Source: RUG12461 sp045657665
Lineage (GTDB): Bacteria > Bacillota > Clostridia > Lachnospirales > Lachnospiraceae
Length of the DNA: 16,235 nucleotides
Direction: 5' to 3'
Assembly: GCA_045657665.1 (NCBI GenBank)
Contig: JAZOTN010000013.1
Coordinates: 1-16,235 of the forward strand
Shown here: one piece after another, positions 4,183 to 12,445 of the stretch
How positions within the stretch are numbered: position 1 is the first letter of the stretch
How the letters are laid out: each line of letters opens with the position of its first letter
Notes under the pieces: model-generated
Told to the model about the DNA's origin: nothing
Seen by the model: only the letters and a program-made list of their open reading frames with translations
Databases searched by the model: none
Position numbers and translations under genes: made by a program

Positions 4183-5460
4183 ATGAGCGAGTACAAAACC
4201 GATACAATATGCGTGCAGGGCGGATACCGGCCCGGAAACGGGGAACCGCGGCAGATCCCGATCGTGCAGTCCACGACGTTCAAATATGATACCAGCGCGG
4301 ACATGGGCAAATTATTTGACCTTGAGGCGTCCGGTTATTTCTATACAAGGCTTCAGAATCCCACCAATGACTATGTTGCCGCAAAGATCGCGGAGCTTGA
4401 GGGCGGAACGACCGGCATGCTGACGAGCTCCGGGCAGGCGGCCAATTTCATGGCGCTCTTCAATATCTGTGAGAGCGGCGATCATATCGTATCCTCCAGC
4501 TCGATCTACGGGGGCACCTTCAATCTCCTCTCCGTTACCATGAAGAAGATGGGGATCGATGTGACCTTTGTTTCTCCGGACTGTACAGAGGAAGAACTGG
4601 AGAACGCCTTCAGAAGCAACACAAAGGCCGTTTTCGGCGAGACGATCGCAAACCCTGCACTGACAGTGCTTGATATCGAAAAATTCGCTCTGGCGGCTCA
4701 TAAACACGGAGTACCGCTGATCATTGATAATACATTCCCGACGCCGGTTCACTGCCAGCCGATCAAATGGGGCGCGAACATCGTAACGCATTCCACGACG
4801 AAGTACATGGACGGACACGGTGTCGGTGTCGGCGGCGTCATTGTGGATTCCGGCAAATTCGACTGGACCGCCCATGCGGATAAATTCCCGGGACTTACGA
4901 CTCCGGATGAGTCGTATCATGGGATCGTTTATACGGAGAAATTCGGGCTTGGCGGCGCATTTATCACGAAATGCACTTCGCAGCTCATGCGTGATCTCGG
5001 CTGCATCCAGTCGCCACAGAATGCGTTCTATCTGAATCTGGGGCTTGAGTCCCTCCATGTCCGCATGGCGCGCCACGCGGAAAACGGCCTTGCGGTCGCG
5101 GAGTTCTTATCCGGCCAGCCGAAGGTGAAGCATGTCAGCTTCCCGGGCTTAAGAAATGATCCTTACTATGAAGTGGCGAAGAAATATATGCCAAAGGGCA
5201 CTTGCGGCGTTGTTTCCTTTGAGCTCGACGGCGGGAGAGAAGCCGCAGAACGCTTTATGGGCAAGCTTCGCCTGGCAGCGATCGAAACTCATGTTGCGGA
5301 CGCGAGAACGTGCTGTCTCAACCCGGCTACGAGCACCCACAGGCAGATGACGGACGAACAGCTTGCTGCGGCAGGCATTCCCGCAGGACTTATCCGGATC
5401 TCCTGCGGTCTTGAGGACAAGGATGATCTGATCGCAGATCTTTCTCAGGCACTGGGATAA
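4183..5460 (+). CDS. metY: O-acetylhomoserine sulfhydrylase (aminocarboxypropyltransferase)
   Basis: A cytosolic PLP enzyme of the Cys/Met metabolism family. It converts O-acetyl-L-homoserine and sulfide to L-homocysteine and acetate, the direct sulfhydrylation route to methionine. The 425 residues match the family's usual length. Visible signatures are YFYTRLQNPT for phosphate binding, the SSGQAA loop, IIDNTF with D182 for the pyridine nitrogen, and HSTTKYMDGHG with K207 as the Schiff-base lysine. The C-terminus IRISCGLEDKDDLIADL is typical. The ATG at 4183 has an ideal SD. It is the first gene of an operon: the hydrolase start is 3 bp after its stop. Sequence cannot exclude some use of O-succinylhomoserine or other substrates, but the length and motifs favour MetY over the shorter MetB/MetC types (about 380-400 residues). 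Confidence 0.95.
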   Translation: MSEYKTDTICVQGGYRPGNGEPRQIPIVQSTTFKYDTSADMGKLFDLEASGYFYTRLQNPTNDYVAAKIAELEGGTTGMLTSSGQAANFMALFNICESGDHIVSSSSIYGGTFNLLSVTMKKMGIDVTFVSPDCTEEELENAFRSNTKAVFGETIANPALTVLDIEKFALAAHKHGVPLIIDNTFPTPVHCQPIKWGANIVTHSTTKYMDGHGVGVGGVIVDSGKFDWTAHADKFPGLTTPDESYHGIVYTEKFGLGGAFITKCTSQLMRDLGCIQSPQNAFYLNLGLESLHVRMARHAENGLAVAEFLSGQPKVKHVSFPGLRNDPYYEVAKKYMPKGTCGVVSFELDGGREAAERFMGKLRLAAIETHVADARTCCLNPATSTHRQMTDEQLAAAGIPAGLIRISCGLEDKDDLIADLSQALG

Positions 5461-5463
5461 AGG

Positions 5464-6264
5464 ATGAAGAGCTTACGGTCAAAGTACCCGGACTGGGATG
5501 AACCGTCTCCGGGAAATGAAGAGCTTTGCCGCCGGTTTTCCTATGAACAATGGGAGAAAAGCAGGGAGAAGCTTCCGTATCGTATGTTTTTGCCGGATGA
5601 AAAAGAAAAAAAGGTTCCGCTCGTGATCTTTCTCCACGGGGCGGATACGGTCGGCGACGATAACGAAGCACAGCTTATGATGCACGACATCGGTACGATT
5701 CTGGTGCGTCCGTCCTGGCAGAAAAAGCATCCCGCTGCGGTGATCGCTCCGCAGTACGGAAAGACCATGCACTGGGCAAAGTCAGATGTTGCAGAGTCCG
5801 TGCTTCTTCTGATACGCGCGACTTTGAAAAAATACCCCTCTCTGGATCCGGAAAGGGTTTATATTTATGGCTACAGCGCCGGAGGAATGGGAACCCTGGA
5901 GCTTTTAAAGAAGGCACCGTCACTTTTTGCGGGAGCAGTTGTCATCTGCGGAGCGACTTATCAGGACCGGCTGGAGGAACTTCCGGAAACGCCGATCTGG
6001 CTCCTTCACGCGGAAGATGACCGCATCGTATCTCCGGGTGAGAGTCCGGGCTTTGGTGTCCGTTACTACGGATCCACGGCGCTATACGATGCCCTGCGTG
6101 AAGAAATGGGCGACCGCCTTCACTATACCCGGTATCCGGCCGGAGAAATGAAAGAAAAGTACAAGCTGAACCCGCACTGCGCATGGGTTCCGGCCGGAAA
6201 AGACCAGTCTGTATGGCACTGGCTTTTTGCGCAGAAGAAAAAGAATCATGAAGAGGTAATATGA
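5464..6264 (+). CDS. Alpha/beta hydrolase (esterase/peptidase-like)
   Basis: 266 residues with no signal peptide, so cytosolic. The fold is shown by VPLVIFLHGAD (oxyanion-hole HG, about residues 51-61), the nucleophile elbow GYSAGG with S138, HAEDDRIV with D186, and NPHCAW with H238 as the likely third member of the triad. This resembles the putative peptidase/phospholipase-carboxylesterase group (COG4099-like). The substrate cannot be told. The ATG at 5464 directly follows AAAGG, an unusually close SD. The conserved-looking YRMFLP(D) strand before the HG motif shows that the start must be upstream of M41. It is probably translated by coupling to metY and overlaps the P-type ATPase gene by 4 bp (ATGA). 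Why an esterase should sit between metY and an ion pump is not apparent. Confidence 0.85.
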   Translation: MKSLRSKYPDWDEPSPGNEELCRRFSYEQWEKSREKLPYRMFLPDEKEKKVPLVIFLHGADTVGDDNEAQLMMHDIGTILVRPSWQKKHPAAVIAPQYGKTMHWAKSDVAESVLLLIRATLKKYPSLDPERVYIYGYSAGGMGTLELLKKAPSLFAGAVVICGATYQDRLEELPETPIWLLHAEDDRIVSPGESPGFGVRYYGSTALYDALREEMGDRLHYTRYPAGEMKEKYKLNPHCAWVPAGKDQSVWHWLFAQKKKNHEEVI

Positions 6265-8642
6265 CATCAGCGAACCCGGAAATAAGGGGGCTTTCGCGGG
6301 AGGATGTGATCCACCGCATCAGGCTCCATCAGGTCAATGAAAACACTGCCGCCAGCACGCGGAGCATCAAGGAGATCATCAAGGAAAATCTCCTCACATA
6401 TTTTAACCTGATCTTTGCGATACTTGCGGTTCTGCTTCTCATCACGGGATCCTTTCAGGATATGACGTTTCTGCCGATCATCCTCGCAAATGCGGCGATC
6501 GGCATCATTCAGGAAATCCACGCAAAAAAGGTTTTGGATAAGCTCACGCTCCTTAATACGCCGAAGGTTCATGCGGTGCGTGACGGAAAGAACGTTGAGG
6601 TGCTCTCGGAGCGCCTTGTTCTTGATGATGTGATCGTTCTTTCCAGCGGAAATCAGGTGCCTGCGGACTGTACGGTTCTTTCCGGAAAAGTGCAGGCGAA
6701 TGAATCGCTTCTGACCGGCGAATCGGATGAGATCGAAAAGGAACAGGGTGCAGCCCTTCTATCCGGAAGCTTTATCGTGTCCGGAAAGTGCTACGCGAGA
6801 GTCGATAAAGTCGGCAAGAATTCCTATATCAGCAAGCTCATGCAGGAGGCTACTAAGGAAAAGAAAGGCGAACAGTCCGAAATGATCCGTGCGATGGATC
6901 GTCTCCTCCTGATCCTCGGGATCATCATCATTCCGATCGGTATCGCCCTTTTTGTACAGAGCTTTTATTACAATCACGGAACCTTAAAGAGCAGTGTTTC
7001 CAATATGGTTGCCGCCCTCATCGGTATGATCCCGGAGGGGCTTTATCTCCTGACAAGTGTTTCCCTTGCTGTCAGTGCAGCGAGACTCGCGCAGAACCGC
7101 GTTCTTGTACACAACATGAAATGTATTGAAACCCTTGCGCGAGTGGATGTCCTCTGCGTGGACAAGACCGGAACCATTACGGAACCGGAAATGAAGGTGA
7201 AAGGCGTCGTTCCTCTTGTCGAAAATGCAGACGATAACGAGCTCCGGATGCTGATCAGTGATTTTACGGCATCCCAGTCAAAGGACAATGACACCATGAA
7301 AACGCTGCAGAAAGCCTTTCGGACTCCGGGCGGCAAAAGGGCGGATCGGGTGGTTTCCTTTTCATCCAAATACAAATACAGCGGTGCTCTGTTTGAAAAG
7401 GATGCTTATATCCTCGGGGCACCGGAATTCGTTCTCCGAAGCCAGTATGAGAACTTCCGCGAAAAGATCGAGGAGCAGGCGAAGCAGGGCTATCGCGTGG
7501 TCGTATTTGCAAAATATCTTGGAGAGCTCGACGGAAAGGCTCTCATAAAAGAGACCGAGCCCCTTGCGCTGATCCTTCTTGAAAATCCGGTCCGTGAAGG
7601 AGCCGAGCATACCTTCCGCTATTTTGCGTCCCAGGGCGTGAAAACCATCGTGATCTCAGGCGACAACCCGATCACGGTTTCCGAAACCGCAAAGCGTGCG
7701 GGGATTGAAAACGCGGATAAGTTCGTCGATGCACGGCGTCTTCGGAATAAACGCGATATCTACGAGGCGGCGCAAAAATACACGGTTTTCGGGCGCGTGG
7801 TGCCGGAGCAGAAAAAGCTTCTTGTAAAAGCCTTGAAGGCACAGGGAAAGACCGTGGCAATGACCGGCGACGGTGTCAATGATATTCTGGCGCTCAGGGA
7901 AGCGGACTGCAGCATTGCCATGGCATCGGGAAGCGATGCGGCTTCCCAGGTCGCGCAGCTCGTCCTCCTTGATTCTGATTTCACGAAGATGCCGGCGGTT
8001 GTCGCGGAGGGGCGGCGTGTGGTCAACAATATCCAGCGTTCCGCGGCACTATACCTTGTGAAAAATATCTTTTCGCTGCTGCTCGCGGTCTTCTCCGTGA
8101 TCCTGATGCTGGATTATCCGCTGGAACCCTCACAGGTCAGTCTGATCAGTCTTTTCACCATCGGGATCCCGTCGCTGATTCTGGCTCTGGAGCCGAACCA
8201 TGAGAGGATCCGGGGGCATTTCATGACAAACGTGCTCTTAAAAGCCCTGCCCGCCGGTCTTACCGACTTCCTTGTCGTCAGCGGTCTGGTGCTTTTCTGC
8301 CGCGAATTCCACGTGGATACGGAAAGTCTTTCCACGTCGGTGACGATCCTTGTAGCCATCGTCGGATTTATGATCGTTTACATCATCGCAAGGCCTTTAA
8401 AACGCCATCATTACATCATGCTGATCGCCCTGATCGCCGGGTGGCTATACTGCATGCTCTTTATCAGCCATTTCTTTGCGATCACGAGCATCAATACACA
8501 GTGTGCGATGCTGATGGTGCTCTTTGCTCTTGCGACAGAGCCTCTGATGCGGTATTTTACCAAGTTTTTCTCGTGGATCCTGAAAAAATTGGAGGAAAGC
8601 GGCAGGCAGAGCAAAAACCGCTTCCGAAGACAGGCAAAATAA
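6261..8642 (+). CDS. Cation-translocating P-type ATPase (CtpE/Exp7-like)
   Basis: A membrane pump of 793 residues. The order is: N-terminal cation-ATPase segment, two TM helices (about 45-95), actuator domain with TGES at 152-155, two TM helices with IPEGL (P258) in the ion-binding M4, phosphorylation site DKTGT with D301, nucleotide domain, GDGVND hinge at 536-541, and a C-terminal block of about six TM helices (from about 600). There is no heavy-metal domain and no CPC motif, so it is not a copper or cadmium pump. The segment MIPEGLYLLTSVSLAV ... VLVHNMKCIETLARVD resembles CtpE of mycobacteria and Exp7 of streptococci, for which calcium transport has been reported; calcium is thus the best guess, without proof. 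The start overlaps the hydrolase stop (ATGA), with GAGG about 6 nt upstream. It is the last gene of the metY operon. Confidence 0.9.
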   Translation: MTSANPEIRGLSREDVIHRIRLHQVNENTAASTRSIKEIIKENLLTYFNLIFAILAVLLLITGSFQDMTFLPIILANAAIGIIQEIHAKKVLDKLTLLNTPKVHAVRDGKNVEVLSERLVLDDVIVLSSGNQVPADCTVLSGKVQANESLLTGESDEIEKEQGAALLSGSFIVSGKCYARVDKVGKNSYISKLMQEATKEKKGEQSEMIRAMDRLLLILGIIIIPIGIALFVQSFYYNHGTLKSSVSNMVAALIGMIPEGLYLLTSVSLAVSAARLAQNRVLVHNMKCIETLARVDVLCVDKTGTITEPEMKVKGVVPLVENADDNELRMLISDFTASQSKDNDTMKTLQKAFRTPGGKRADRVVSFSSKYKYSGALFEKDAYILGAPEFVLRSQYENFREKIEEQAKQGYRVVVFAKYLGELDGKALIKETEPLALILLENPVREGAEHTFRYFASQGVKTIVISGDNPITVSETAKRAGIENADKFVDARRLRNKRDIYEAAQKYTVFGRVVPEQKKLLVKALKAQGKTVAMTGDGVNDILALREADCSIAMASGSDAASQVAQLVLLDSDFTKMPAVVAEGRRVVNNIQRSAALYLVKNIFSLLLAVFSVILMLDYPLEPSQVSLISLFTIGIPSLILALEPNHERIRGHFMTNVLLKALPAGLTDFLVVSGLVLFCREFHVDTESLSTSVTILVAIVGFMIVYIIARPLKRHHYIMLIALIAGWLYCMLFISHFFAITSINTQCAMLMVLFALATEPLMRYFTKFFSWILKKLEESGRQSKNRFRRQAK

Positions 8643-8644
8643 GG

Positions 8645-8689
8645 TATAATGATATAGTACGGTTAAAAAAGCGGCTCAGTGAGCCGCTA
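8645..8689 (+). promoter_or_regulatory. TATAAT box and leader hairpin before pfk
   Basis: TATAAT at 8645-8650 has only a weak -35 (TTCCGA, 8622-8627, 17-bp spacer) inside the end of the pump gene. A hairpin, AGCGGCTC (8671-8678) with GAGCCGCT (8682-8689) and a 3-nt loop, follows in the leader. It has no T-run on its 3' side but an A-run on its 5' side (8665-8671), so it has terminator form only on the minus strand. It may cap or stabilise the pfk mRNA. Confidence 0.45.
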
Positions 8690-8719
8690 CTTGAATAAAA
8701 AGGAAAGAGAGGGGAAGCT

Positions 8720-9793
8720 ATGTTAAAAATCGGTATGCTGACAAGCGGAGGAGACTGCCAGGCACTCAATGCTGCCATGCGCGGTGTGGTGAAGGGTTTG
8801 CATGAAAATGTTGAGGAAGTTGAGCTCTACGGATTTCTCAACGGATATCACGGCTTGATCTATGGAGACTACAGACTTCTTTCCGGTCGCGATTTTTCCG
8901 GTATTTTAACAAAGGGCGGTACGATCCTCGGGACAAGCCGCACCCCGTTCAAGCTGATGAGAGAGCCCGATGAAAACGGACTTGACAAGGTGGAAGCGAT
9001 GAAGCACAACTACTACAAGCTGAACCTTGACGGTCTTGTGATCCTCGGCGGAAACGGCACACAAAAGACAGCGAACCTGCTTCGCGAAGAAGGACTGAAT
9101 GTCATCCATCTTCCGAAGACGATCGATAATGATATTTTCGGTACGGATGTTACCTTCGGTTTCCAGAGCGCCATTGATATCGCGACGGAGGCCATCGACC
9201 GGATCCATACCACCGCGGCAAGCCACAACCGTGTCTTCATCGTGGAGGTCATGGGACACAAAGTCGGCTGGCTTACGCTGAACGCTGGTGTTGCCAGCGG
9301 CGCTGACGTGGTACTCATTCCGGAGATCCCGTTCGACATCGATAAGATCGTGGATACGATCAATAAGAGAACCAAAGAAGGAAAAGGCTTTACCATCGTT
9401 GCCTGCGCAGAAGGCGCGATCAGTAAAAAGGATGCGAAGCTCAGCAAAAAGGAATACAAGAAAAAGCTGGAGACCTATAAATATCCGTCAGTTTCCTACG
9501 AGATCGCGGAGCAGCTGACGAAAAAAACCGGAGCCGAGGTAAGAGTCGTGGTTCCGGGTCATGCACAGCGCGGCGGCAATCCGGATCCCTATGACAGAGT
9601 GCTCTGTACAAGACTGGGCGCGGCAGCAGCCATGGCGATCATTGACAAGAAATGGGGCAATATGGTGGCTATGGTCAACCGCAGCACAAAACTGATCCCT
9701 CTGGAGGAAGTTTCGGGCAAGCTTAAGGAAGTGGATCCGAAAGGAACCATGATCAAGGAAGCGAAGTATATCGGTATCAGCTTCGGTGACTGA
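8720..9793 (+). CDS. pfkA: 6-phosphofructokinase
   Basis: A cytosolic glycolytic enzyme phosphorylating fructose 6-phosphate to the 1,6-bisphosphate. 357 residues, slightly longer than the classic bacterial ATP-PFK (about 320). Visible motifs are TSGGDCQALNAAMRG (N-terminal nucleotide loop), GGNGT at 110-114, PKTIDND at 132-138 with D136 as the likely catalytic base, MGHKVGWL, AEGA and PGHAQRGG near the C-terminus. At the two positions that separate phosphate donors it has Gly (G113, as in ATP enzymes) but Lys (K133, as in PPi enzymes and in ATP enzymes of the actinobacterial group). ATP use is the more likely reading. N112 stands where E. coli PfkA has the metal-binding Asp103. The SD GAGAGGGG lies just upstream of ATG 8720. 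dnaX begins 18 bp after the stop. Confidence 0.92.
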   Translation: MLKIGMLTSGGDCQALNAAMRGVVKGLHENVEEVELYGFLNGYHGLIYGDYRLLSGRDFSGILTKGGTILGTSRTPFKLMREPDENGLDKVEAMKHNYYKLNLDGLVILGGNGTQKTANLLREEGLNVIHLPKTIDNDIFGTDVTFGFQSAIDIATEAIDRIHTTAASHNRVFIVEVMGHKVGWLTLNAGVASGADVVLIPEIPFDIDKIVDTINKRTKEGKGFTIVACAEGAISKKDAKLSKKEYKKKLETYKYPSVSYEIAEQLTKKTGAEVRVVVPGHAQRGGNPDPYDRVLCTRLGAAAAMAIIDKKWGNMVAMVNRSTKLIPLEEVSGKLKEVDPKGTMIKEAKYIGISFGD

Positions 9794-9811
9794 TAAAACC
9801 GGGAAACAGCT

Positions 9812-11413
9812 ATGTCATATACGGCGCTTTACCGGAAATTCAGACCGCAGGAATTTTCGGATGTAAAAGGGCAGGATCATATTGTGACCACCCTTCAAAA
9901 CCAGATCAATGCCGATCGTATCGGACATGCTTACCTGTTCTGTGGAACCCGCGGAACAGGTAAGACTTCTGTTGCGAAGATTTTTGCGCGTGCGGTGAAC
10001 TGTCTGCATCCGGTGAACGGGAGTCCCTGCGGGGAATGTGAGATCTGCAGGTCGATCGCTGCCGGGTCCTCGATGAATGTGATCGAGATCGACGCGGCCA
10101 GCAACAACGGTGTCGACAATATCCGGGAGATCCGTGAAGAAGTAGCCTATGCGCCCACAGAGGGGCGTTTTAAGGTATATATCATTGATGAGGTGCACAT
10201 GCTTTCGCCCGGCGCGTTCAACGCGCTCCTTAAGACACTGGAAGAACCTCCGGAGTATGTGATCTTTATCCTTGCCACGACCGAGGTTCATAAGATCCCT
10301 GTGACGATCCTCTCCAGATGCCAGCGGTACGATTTTCACAGGATCAGCCTGGATACGATCACGCTGCGCCTTCAGGAGCTTCTTGAAAAAGAAGGGATTC
10401 AGGCGGAAGAGAAGGCGGTGCGCTATATCGCAAAAGCCGCGGACGGCTCCATGAGAGATGCGCTCTCTCTTCTCGACCAGTGCATCGCGTTTTATCTCGG
10501 CCAGGAGCTCACCTATGACAGCGTGCTTTCCGTGCTCGGTGCGGTAGATACAGAGGTTTTCGCAAGGCTCCTTTCCATGGTAAAGTCCGGCGATGTAGCC
10601 GGTGTCATGGGGATCGTGGAAGAGATCACGGTGAGCGGACGCGAGCTGAACCAGTTTACGACGGATTTCTGCTGGTATCTCCGCAATCTGCTTCTGATGA
10701 AGAGTTCGGATGATATGGAGGATCTTCTCGATATTTCCAGCGAAAACCTGGAAACATTGAAGAAACAGGCGAAAGAGACGGATACGGAGATCCTGATGCG
10801 TTATATCCGGGTGTTTTCGAGTCTTTCCGCTTCCCTCCGGTTTTCCACCCAGAAAAGGATTCTGGTGGAAGTAGCGCTGATCAAGCTTTGCAAGCCGGAA
10901 ATGGAAACAAGCTATGATGCGATCATTGACCGGATCACGCATCTGGAAGAGAAAATGAAAAACGGGATCCCGGCTGCTCCGCAAAGAGTTGTCAGTGGGG
11001 CTGCGGAGACAGAGGCACCGAAGACAGCATCTTCTCCCGTAAAGAAGCCGCCTCTTCCGAAGGCAGTGCCGGATGATATCAAAAAAGTGGTCAGCGAGTG
11101 GAAGAACATCGTCGATTCGACAGATACGCTGTCCGTTGTGCAGGGATTCCTTCGGAAGGCGCATCTTTCCGTCGGAGGAGAAGGTGAAGCGGCAAAGCTC
11201 CTTCTGGTGTTTGATGATCACAACGGAGCAGGCATGTGCAGTGAGGAAGATAATCTCATGGCCTTGCGGGATGCGATCGAAAGCCGGATCGGCAAAACAG
11301 TTGAGATTGAGATCCGTGAAAATGAGACAGGCAGGCCCTCGGATGAGATCTATCCGGATCTGAGGACTTTGCTTTCGCAGAATATCAAGATGGAAATTGA
11401 AATCGAAGATTGA
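9812..11413 (+). CDS. dnaX: DNA polymerase III subunit gamma/tau
   Basis: The clamp-loader ATPase that loads the sliding clamp and organises the replisome. 533 residues. The AAA+ core shows GTRGTGKT (45-52, K51), a zinc module with C64, C73, C76 and C79, DEVH at 126-129 and the SRC arginine-finger motif at 168-170 (S168-R169-C170). The clamp-loader collar and a Pro/Lys-rich linker (about 385-425) follow, then a short C-terminal tau-like domain. The SD is poor (GGGA about 10 nt before ATG 9812). No slippery heptamer in the correct phase was found, so only one product is expected. It precedes ybaB and recR, the conserved Bacillota order. A long ORF on the opposite strand is a shadow of this gene. 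Confidence 0.95.
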   Translation: MSYTALYRKFRPQEFSDVKGQDHIVTTLQNQINADRIGHAYLFCGTRGTGKTSVAKIFARAVNCLHPVNGSPCGECEICRSIAAGSSMNVIEIDAASNNGVDNIREIREEVAYAPTEGRFKVYIIDEVHMLSPGAFNALLKTLEEPPEYVIFILATTEVHKIPVTILSRCQRYDFHRISLDTITLRLQELLEKEGIQAEEKAVRYIAKAADGSMRDALSLLDQCIAFYLGQELTYDSVLSVLGAVDTEVFARLLSMVKSGDVAGVMGIVEEITVSGRELNQFTTDFCWYLRNLLLMKSSDDMEDLLDISSENLETLKKQAKETDTEILMRYIRVFSSLSASLRFSTQKRILVEVALIKLCKPEMETSYDAIIDRITHLEEKMKNGIPAAPQRVVSGAAETEAPKTASSPVKKPPLPKAVPDDIKKVVSEWKNIVDSTDTLSVVQGFLRKAHLSVGGEGEAAKLLLVFDDHNGAGMCSEEDNLMALRDAIESRIGKTVEIEIRENETGRPSDEIYPDLRTLLSQNIKMEIEIED

Positions 11414-11451
11414 AAGGAGGATGCAAACACGAAGTTTGCGGCAGAAAAATG
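11413..11451 (+). promoter_or_regulatory. Ribosome binding site with hairpin spacer for ybaB
   Basis: AAAGGAGG (11413-11420) lies 28 nt before ATG 11449, too far for direct use. Between them GCAAAC (11423-11428) pairs with GTTTGC (11434-11439) over the loop ACGAA. Folding this 17-nt hairpin leaves about 11 nt effective spacing. An ATG directly abutting the SD (11421) would give only an 11-residue peptide. Comparable hairpin-bridged initiation is known from phage T4 genes; its use here is inference. Confidence 0.45.
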
Positions 11452-11787
11452 GCTAAACGCGGAGGATTCCCGGGCGGAATGCCCGGAAACATGAATAATC
11501 TCATGAAGCAGGCGCAGAAAATGCAGCGCCAGATGGAGGAAGCGACCAAGGAGCTGGAAGAAAAGGAGATGACGGCATCCGCCGGAGGTGGAGTTGTTGA
11601 GGTAACGGTTTCCGGCAAAAAGGAGATCACAAAGGTTAAGATCGATCCGGAGGCTGTGGATCCGGAGGATGTGGAGATGCTGGAAGATCTGATCATGGCG
11701 GCGACGAATGAAGCGCTGCGTATGGTTGAGGAGTATTCGCAGCAGTCCATGAGCAAGATCACCGGGGGACTGAATGGATTATTATAG
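11449..11787 (+). CDS. ybaB: YbaB/EbfC family nucleoid-associated protein
   Basis: A small DNA-binding protein that forms homodimers and acts at the nucleoid; the gene is almost always linked to dnaX and recR. With the start at 11449 it has 112 residues, near the family norm. It shows MAKRGGFPGGMPGNMNNLMK, a basic helix (KQAQKMQRQMEEATKELEEK), the strand pair GGGVVEVTVSGKKEITKVKI, the DPE(D/A)VEMLEDLI helix and the tail SKITGGLNGLL. An in-frame TTG at 11410 would add 13 residues (KGGCKHEVCGRK) unlike the family, and would put the SD inside the coding region, so 11449 is preferred. The 3' end overlaps recR by 14 bp. Confidence 0.93.
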   Translation: MAKRGGFPGGMPGNMNNLMKQAQKMQRQMEEATKELEEKEMTASAGGGVVEVTVSGKKEITKVKIDPEAVDPEDVEMLEDLIMAATNEALRMVEEYSQQSMSKITGGLNGLL

Positions 11788-12370
11788 CAGCCAGATCTCA
11801 AAACTGATCGAGCAGTTTTCTTCTCTTCCGGGTATCGGACAGAAATCGGCGCAAAGACTGGCCTTTCACATCCTGAATATGCCTGAGGAAAACGTAAGGG
11901 AGCTGTCTGAAGCATTGATCGATGCCCGCACGCATATTCATTACTGCAAAGAGTGTTTTACGCTCACGGACAGCGAGCTTTGCCCGATCTGCTCCAATCC
12001 GGCGCGTGACCACCGGACAATCATGGTGGTGGAGAATACACGCGATCTTGCGGCATATGAGAAAACCGGGAAGTACGAGGGTGTCTATCACGTGCTTCAC
12101 GGCGCGATCTCTCCGATGCTTGGCATCGGACCCGGCGATATCAAGCTGAAGGAACTGATGACAAGGCTGGAGGGAGACATTGATGAGGTGATCGTAGCGA
12201 CAAACTCTTCTCTGGAGGGAGAAACCACCGCCATGTATATCAGCAAACTCATCAAACCGACAGGTATCAAAGTGACCCGTATCGCAAGCGGGGTGCCGGT
12301 CGGAGGAGACCTCGAATACATCGATGAAGTAACGCTCCTTCGGGCATTGGAAGGTCGTACGGAGATCTGA
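11774..12370 (+). CDS. recR: Recombination mediator protein RecR
   Basis: It works with RecF/RecO to load RecA on gapped DNA during recombinational repair. 198 residues, the standard length. A helix-hairpin-helix (FSSLPGIGQKSAQRLAFHIL) is followed by a C4 zinc finger (YCKECFTLTDSELCPIC, about residues 57-73). A Toprim domain comes next: IMVVENTRDLAAYE and DEVIVATNSSLEGE; then a C-terminal Walker-B-like segment ending in ALEGRTEI. ATG 11774 lies inside the end of ybaB, so translation is coupled. No clear hairpin terminator follows before the next gene. Confidence 0.96.
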   Translation: MDYYSSQISKLIEQFSSLPGIGQKSAQRLAFHILNMPEENVRELSEALIDARTHIHYCKECFTLTDSELCPICSNPARDHRTIMVVENTRDLAAYEKTGKYEGVYHVLHGAISPMLGIGPGDIKLKELMTRLEGDIDEVIVATNSSLEGETTAMYISKLIKPTGIKVTRIASGVPVGGDLEYIDEVTLLRALEGRTEI

Positions 12371-12378
12371 GATTTTTC

Positions 12379-12407
12379 TTGTATTTCAAAAGCACTTGTG
12401 CTATCGT
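12379..12407 (+). promoter_or_regulatory. Possible promoter of the DUF4190 gene
   Basis: TTGTAT (12379-12384), a 17-bp spacer and TATCGT (12402-12407), a mediocre match. It lies in the 75-bp gap after recR and before the SD AAAGGAGG. Its gene has its own terminator, so a separate promoter is expected. Confidence 0.3.
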
Positions 12408-12445
12408 TTAACCGTAATATTGAAACTTGAAAGGAGGATTTAGTT

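Noticed and set aside
4312..5076. 254-codon minus-strand open frame
   Set aside because: Antisense to metY, with no family features; an effect of GC-rich codon use in metY.
11080..11087. AAAAAAG as a programmed frameshift site in dnaX
   Set aside because: The zero frame reads AAA AAA G, not the A AAA AAG phase needed for -1 slippage, and no strong stimulatory stem was seen next to it.
9815..11221. Long open frame (468 codons) on the minus strand
   Set aside because: It lies wholly antisense to dnaX, whose AAA+, zinc and SRC motifs are unmistakable; the antisense protein has no recognisable domain.
11410..11448. TTG start for ybaB giving 13 extra residues
   Set aside because: It would lie before its own SD (11413-11420); the family starts at MAKRGGF.
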